Source of the DNA: Aminipila sp047974845
GTDB lineage: Bacteria > Bacillota > Clostridia > Peptostreptococcales > Anaerovoracaceae
Assembly (NCBI GenBank): GCA_047974845.1
Contig: JBKECQ010000049.1
Span: 1 to 16,151, forward strand
DNA length: 16,151 nt
Reading direction: 5' to 3'
Both the position numbers and the translations under genes were made by a program. Of the stretch, positions 14,090 to 16,151 are shown piece by piece (position 1 is the first letter of the stretch; each line of letters opens with the position of its first letter). Below the pieces are notes generated by a model. That model saw nothing but the letters and a program-made list of their open reading frames with translations. It had not been told where the DNA came from and searched no databases.

Positions 14090-15457
14090 ATGTTTAAAAA
14101 ACTTTCCAACGGTTGCGTCGCTTTGGTGAATCGCTTTCTCCCGGATCCGTTTATTTTTTGTATCATACTTACGGCAGTTGTGTTTGTAGCTGCTATCCCT
14201 CTGACAGGGCAAGGACCTATGGACATGATAAACGCGTGGGGAAACGGCGTTTGGGGTCTCCTGGCCTTCTCCATGCAAATGGCATTAGTATTGATATTAG
14301 GTAGCGCTTTTGCGAATGCTCCGGCTATAAAGAAGATTGTATCAAAGATTGCATCATTGGCAAAGAACCCAATTCAAGGGATTATTGTTGTAACGTTTTT
14401 CTCACTTATTGCTTGTTGGATAAACTGGGGATTTGGTCTAGTAGTAGGGGCGATTTTGGCAAAAGAAATTGCCAGACAGATTGACGGAATAGACTATCGC
14501 TTGTTAATAGCATCTGCTTATTCAGGATTTGTTATTTGGCACGCGGGCTTTTCCGGATCTATTCCCTTAGCACTGGCTACTCCGGGAGCGGAAGCTTTAT
14601 CAAAGGCAACAGGCGGTGCAGTGGTAGAACCAATTTCGACAAGTTTAACATTATTTGCGCCATACAATTTAGTAATGATCCTTATAATCCTAGTGTGTCT
14701 GCCATTTATTAATGCTAAGATGCACCCGTCACCGGATCAGGTTGTAACAGTAGACCGAAATCTTCTTATTGATGAAACTGAAGAAACAAAGACTCCTGTA
14801 ACGCCTGCTGAAAAAATAGAAAACAGTATAATTATGTCAGGATTGATTTCAATCGCTGGTATTGTTTACTTAGTAGTATATTTTGCAAATAATGGATTTA
14901 ACTTATCGTTGAACATTGTAAACTTTATATTCTTAATATTGGGCATTATATGCCACAAAACACCTATAAACTATGTAAAAGCCATTACATCGTCAGCTAA
15001 AGGATCAGCTGGAATTGTGCTACAGTTCCCGTTTTATGCAGGAATTATGGCAATGATGACAGCCGCAAATCCATTAACTGGTTTGTCTTTAGCAGCGGTT
15101 ATTAGCAACTGGTTTGTTGCAATCGCTACACCTGTTACTTTCCCTGTATTTACATTTTTATCTGCAGGCATAGTAAATTTCTTTGTGCCTTCAGGCGGAG
15201 GACAATGGGCAGTACAAGGCCCTATTATGATGCCTGCCGGTGCAGAGCTGGGAGTCAGTCCTGCATTAACAGGAATGGCTATTGCGTGGGGCGATGCTTG
15301 GACAAATATGATTCAGCCATTTTGGGCGTTACCTGCACTGGGTATTGCCGGACTTTCTGCAAGAGATATCATGGGATATTGTTTGATTACTTTATTCTTT
15401 GTAGGTATTGTAGTTTGTGGAGGATTCATAACCGTAGGTCTTTTAGGATGGGCATAG
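14090..15457 (+). CDS. atoE: Short-chain fatty acid transporter, AtoE family
   Basis: The 455-residue integral membrane protein has about a dozen hydrophobic segments and the family's recognisable stretches: NWGFGLVVGAILAKEIARQ, WHAGFSGSIPLALATPG, FVPSGGGQWAVQGPIMMPAG and WGDAWTNMIQPFWALP. AtoE proteins move short-chain acids such as acetoacetate or butyrate, matching the end products and intermediates of lysine fermentation. The ATG at 14090 is preceded by AAAGGAG at 14075-14081. An upstream in-frame ATG at 14036 would add a polar 18-residue extension with no ribosome site and is rejected. The CoA-transferase gene follows 90 bases later. The direction of transport is not determined; export of butyrate or exchange of acetoacetate are both possible. 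Confidence 0.88.
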   Translation: MFKKLSNGCVALVNRFLPDPFIFCIILTAVVFVAAIPLTGQGPMDMINAWGNGVWGLLAFSMQMALVLILGSAFANAPAIKKIVSKIASLAKNPIQGIIVVTFFSLIACWINWGFGLVVGAILAKEIARQIDGIDYRLLIASAYSGFVIWHAGFSGSIPLALATPGAEALSKATGGAVVEPISTSLTLFAPYNLVMILIILVCLPFINAKMHPSPDQVVTVDRNLLIDETEETKTPVTPAEKIENSIIMSGLISIAGIVYLVVYFANNGFNLSLNIVNFIFLILGIICHKTPINYVKAITSSAKGSAGIVLQFPFYAGIMAMMTAANPLTGLSLAAVISNWFVAIATPVTFPVFTFLSAGIVNFFVPSGGGQWAVQGPIMMPAGAELGVSPALTGMAIAWGDAWTNMIQPFWALPALGIAGLSARDIMGYCLITLFFVGIVVCGGFITVGLLGWA

Positions 15458-15490
15458 AAGTATTTCAATAATATGTATAAGAAAAGTCTT

Positions 15491-15512
15491 GCCCCCAACT
15501 TTTAGTGGGGGC
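15491..15512 (+). other. GC-rich hairpin between atoE and the CoA-transferase gene
   Basis: GCCCCC (15491-15496) pairs with GGGGGC (15507-15512), with an inner ACT/AGT stem and one bulged A. It is very stable, but the plus strand that follows is TATCTAAG, not a T-run. It is more likely a processing or attenuating structure between co-transcribed genes than a full terminator. Confidence 0.55.
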
Positions 15513-15547
15513 TATCTAAGTATTTTAAAAGAAAGGTTGTGTTTTTG

Positions 15548-16151
15548 ATGATTAATAAAATCAGAACAGCAGAGGAAGCAGTAGCAGAAATCAAAGACGG
15601 TGCAACTATAATGGTTGCAGGCTTCTTAGGCACAGGAACTCCTGAAGTCCTAATTGACGCTTTAGTAAAAAAAGGTGTTAAAAACCTTACTATAATTGCA
15701 AATGATGCAGGCCTTCCTGCTTCAGTAACAGGAACAACTGACAGAGGTGTAGCAAAACTAATTGCAGCTGGTATGGTTGAACACCTAATTGCATCACACG
15801 TAGGTATGAACCCAGCAGTAGGACAAGGAATGAACGATGGTTCATTAAAGTGCACATTAGTACCACAGGGAAGCCTTGCTGAAAAAATCAGAGCAGGCGG
15901 AGCTGGATTAGGTGGTGTACTTACTCCAACAGGTGTAGGAACATTAGTTGCAGAAGGAAAAGAAACTCTAACAATTGAAGGAAAGCAATACCTATTAGAG
16001 CTTCCTCTAAAAGCAGACTTTGCACTATGCAGAGCAACAATCTGTGATAAGTATGGTAACTTCTCATGCAAAAAGGCAACAAAGAACTTCAACCATGTAA
16101 TGGCAATGGCAGCAGAAACAGTAATACTAGCTTCAGAAGAAGTAGTAGAAG
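15548..16151 (+). CDS. atoD: Acetate/acetoacetate CoA-transferase subunit A, 3' end beyond window
   Basis: This is the alpha subunit of a family I CoA-transferase. In this pathway it would move CoA from butyryl-CoA to acetoacetate, giving butyrate and acetoacetyl-CoA. The first 201 residues are present. Family marks include AGFLGTGTPEVLIDAL (residues 24-39), the loop GGAGLGGVLTPTGVGT (117-132), and LPLKADFALCRATICDKYGN. Subunits of this type are usually about 215-220 residues, so only the last few are missing. The ATG at 15548 follows AAAGAAAGG at 15528-15536. The catalytic glutamate lies in subunit B, which should be encoded just past the window edge. Codon use is moderately biased, closer to kdd than to atoE. 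Confidence 0.92.
   Translation, partial: MINKIRTAEEAVAEIKDGATIMVAGFLGTGTPEVLIDALVKKGVKNLTIIANDAGLPASVTGTTDRGVAKLIAAGMVEHLIASHVGMNPAVGQGMNDGSLKCTLVPQGSLAEKIRAGGAGLGGVLTPTGVGTLVAEGKETLTIEGKQYLLELPLKADFALCRATICDKYGNFSCKKATKNFNHVMAMAAETVILASEEVVE

Noticed and set aside
15502..16092. Open frame of 196 codons on the minus strand
   Set aside because: It is antisense to the CoA-transferase gene, has no recognisable protein features or ribosome site, and the plus-strand frame is clearly coding.
1..16151. CRISPR arrays, insertion sequences, tRNA or rRNA genes
   Set aside because: No regularly spaced repeats, transposase-like proteins, terminal repeats or tRNA cloverleaf sequences were seen on either strand.

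Overview
This window carries most of a lysine-fermentation locus from a low-G+C anaerobic Gram-positive bacterium, most likely a member of the class Clostridia. The evidence is the AT-rich sequence, strong AGGAGG-type ribosome binding sites, heavy AGA use for arginine, and a nearly complete set of genes for degrading lysine through 3,5-diaminohexanoate. The genus cannot be fixed from the sequence alone.

Layout from left to right: a short leader with a hairpin and possibly the tail of an upstream gene (1-340); an APC-family amino acid permease, followed by a strong bidirectional terminator; kal (3-aminobutyryl-CoA ammonia-lyase) on the minus strand; a divergent sigma-54-dependent activator; two tandem copies of kdd (3,5-diaminohexanoate dehydrogenase); kamA (lysine 2,3-aminomutase); kamB and kamC (reactivase of the B12 mutase); kamD and kamE (lysine 5,6-aminomutase, overlapping by one base); an AtoE-type short-chain fatty acid transporter; and the 5' part of a CoA-transferase subunit A gene cut by the window end.

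The pathway is: lysine uptake (permease); L-lysine to L-beta-lysine (KamA); beta-lysine to 3,5-diaminohexanoate (KamDE, maintained by KamBC); oxidation to 3-keto-5-aminohexanoate with ammonia release (Kdd); cleavage with acetyl-CoA by Kce, whose gene is not in this window; deamination of 3-aminobutyryl-CoA to crotonyl-CoA (Kal); and CoA exchange with acetoacetate or butyrate (AtoD plus its expected partner), with AtoE for acid transport.

The most notable element is the regulatory circuit. The N-terminal half of the activator is a degenerate copy of the Kdd enzyme joined to a sigma-54 AAA+ domain and a TyrR/Fis-type helix-turn-helix. Two identical 18-bp palindromes (TGAACC-N6-GGTTCG) and a third half-site lie upstream of a good -24/-12 promoter in front of kdd1. 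A palindrome with the same arms and spacer lies between the activator and kal, next to a consensus -24/-12 promoter facing kal. The simplest reading is that an enzyme-derived sensor detects a lysine-pathway intermediate and switches on kdd and downstream genes together with kal. The two Kdd copies differ at the residue expected to select NAD versus NADP, which may indicate divided cofactor use.
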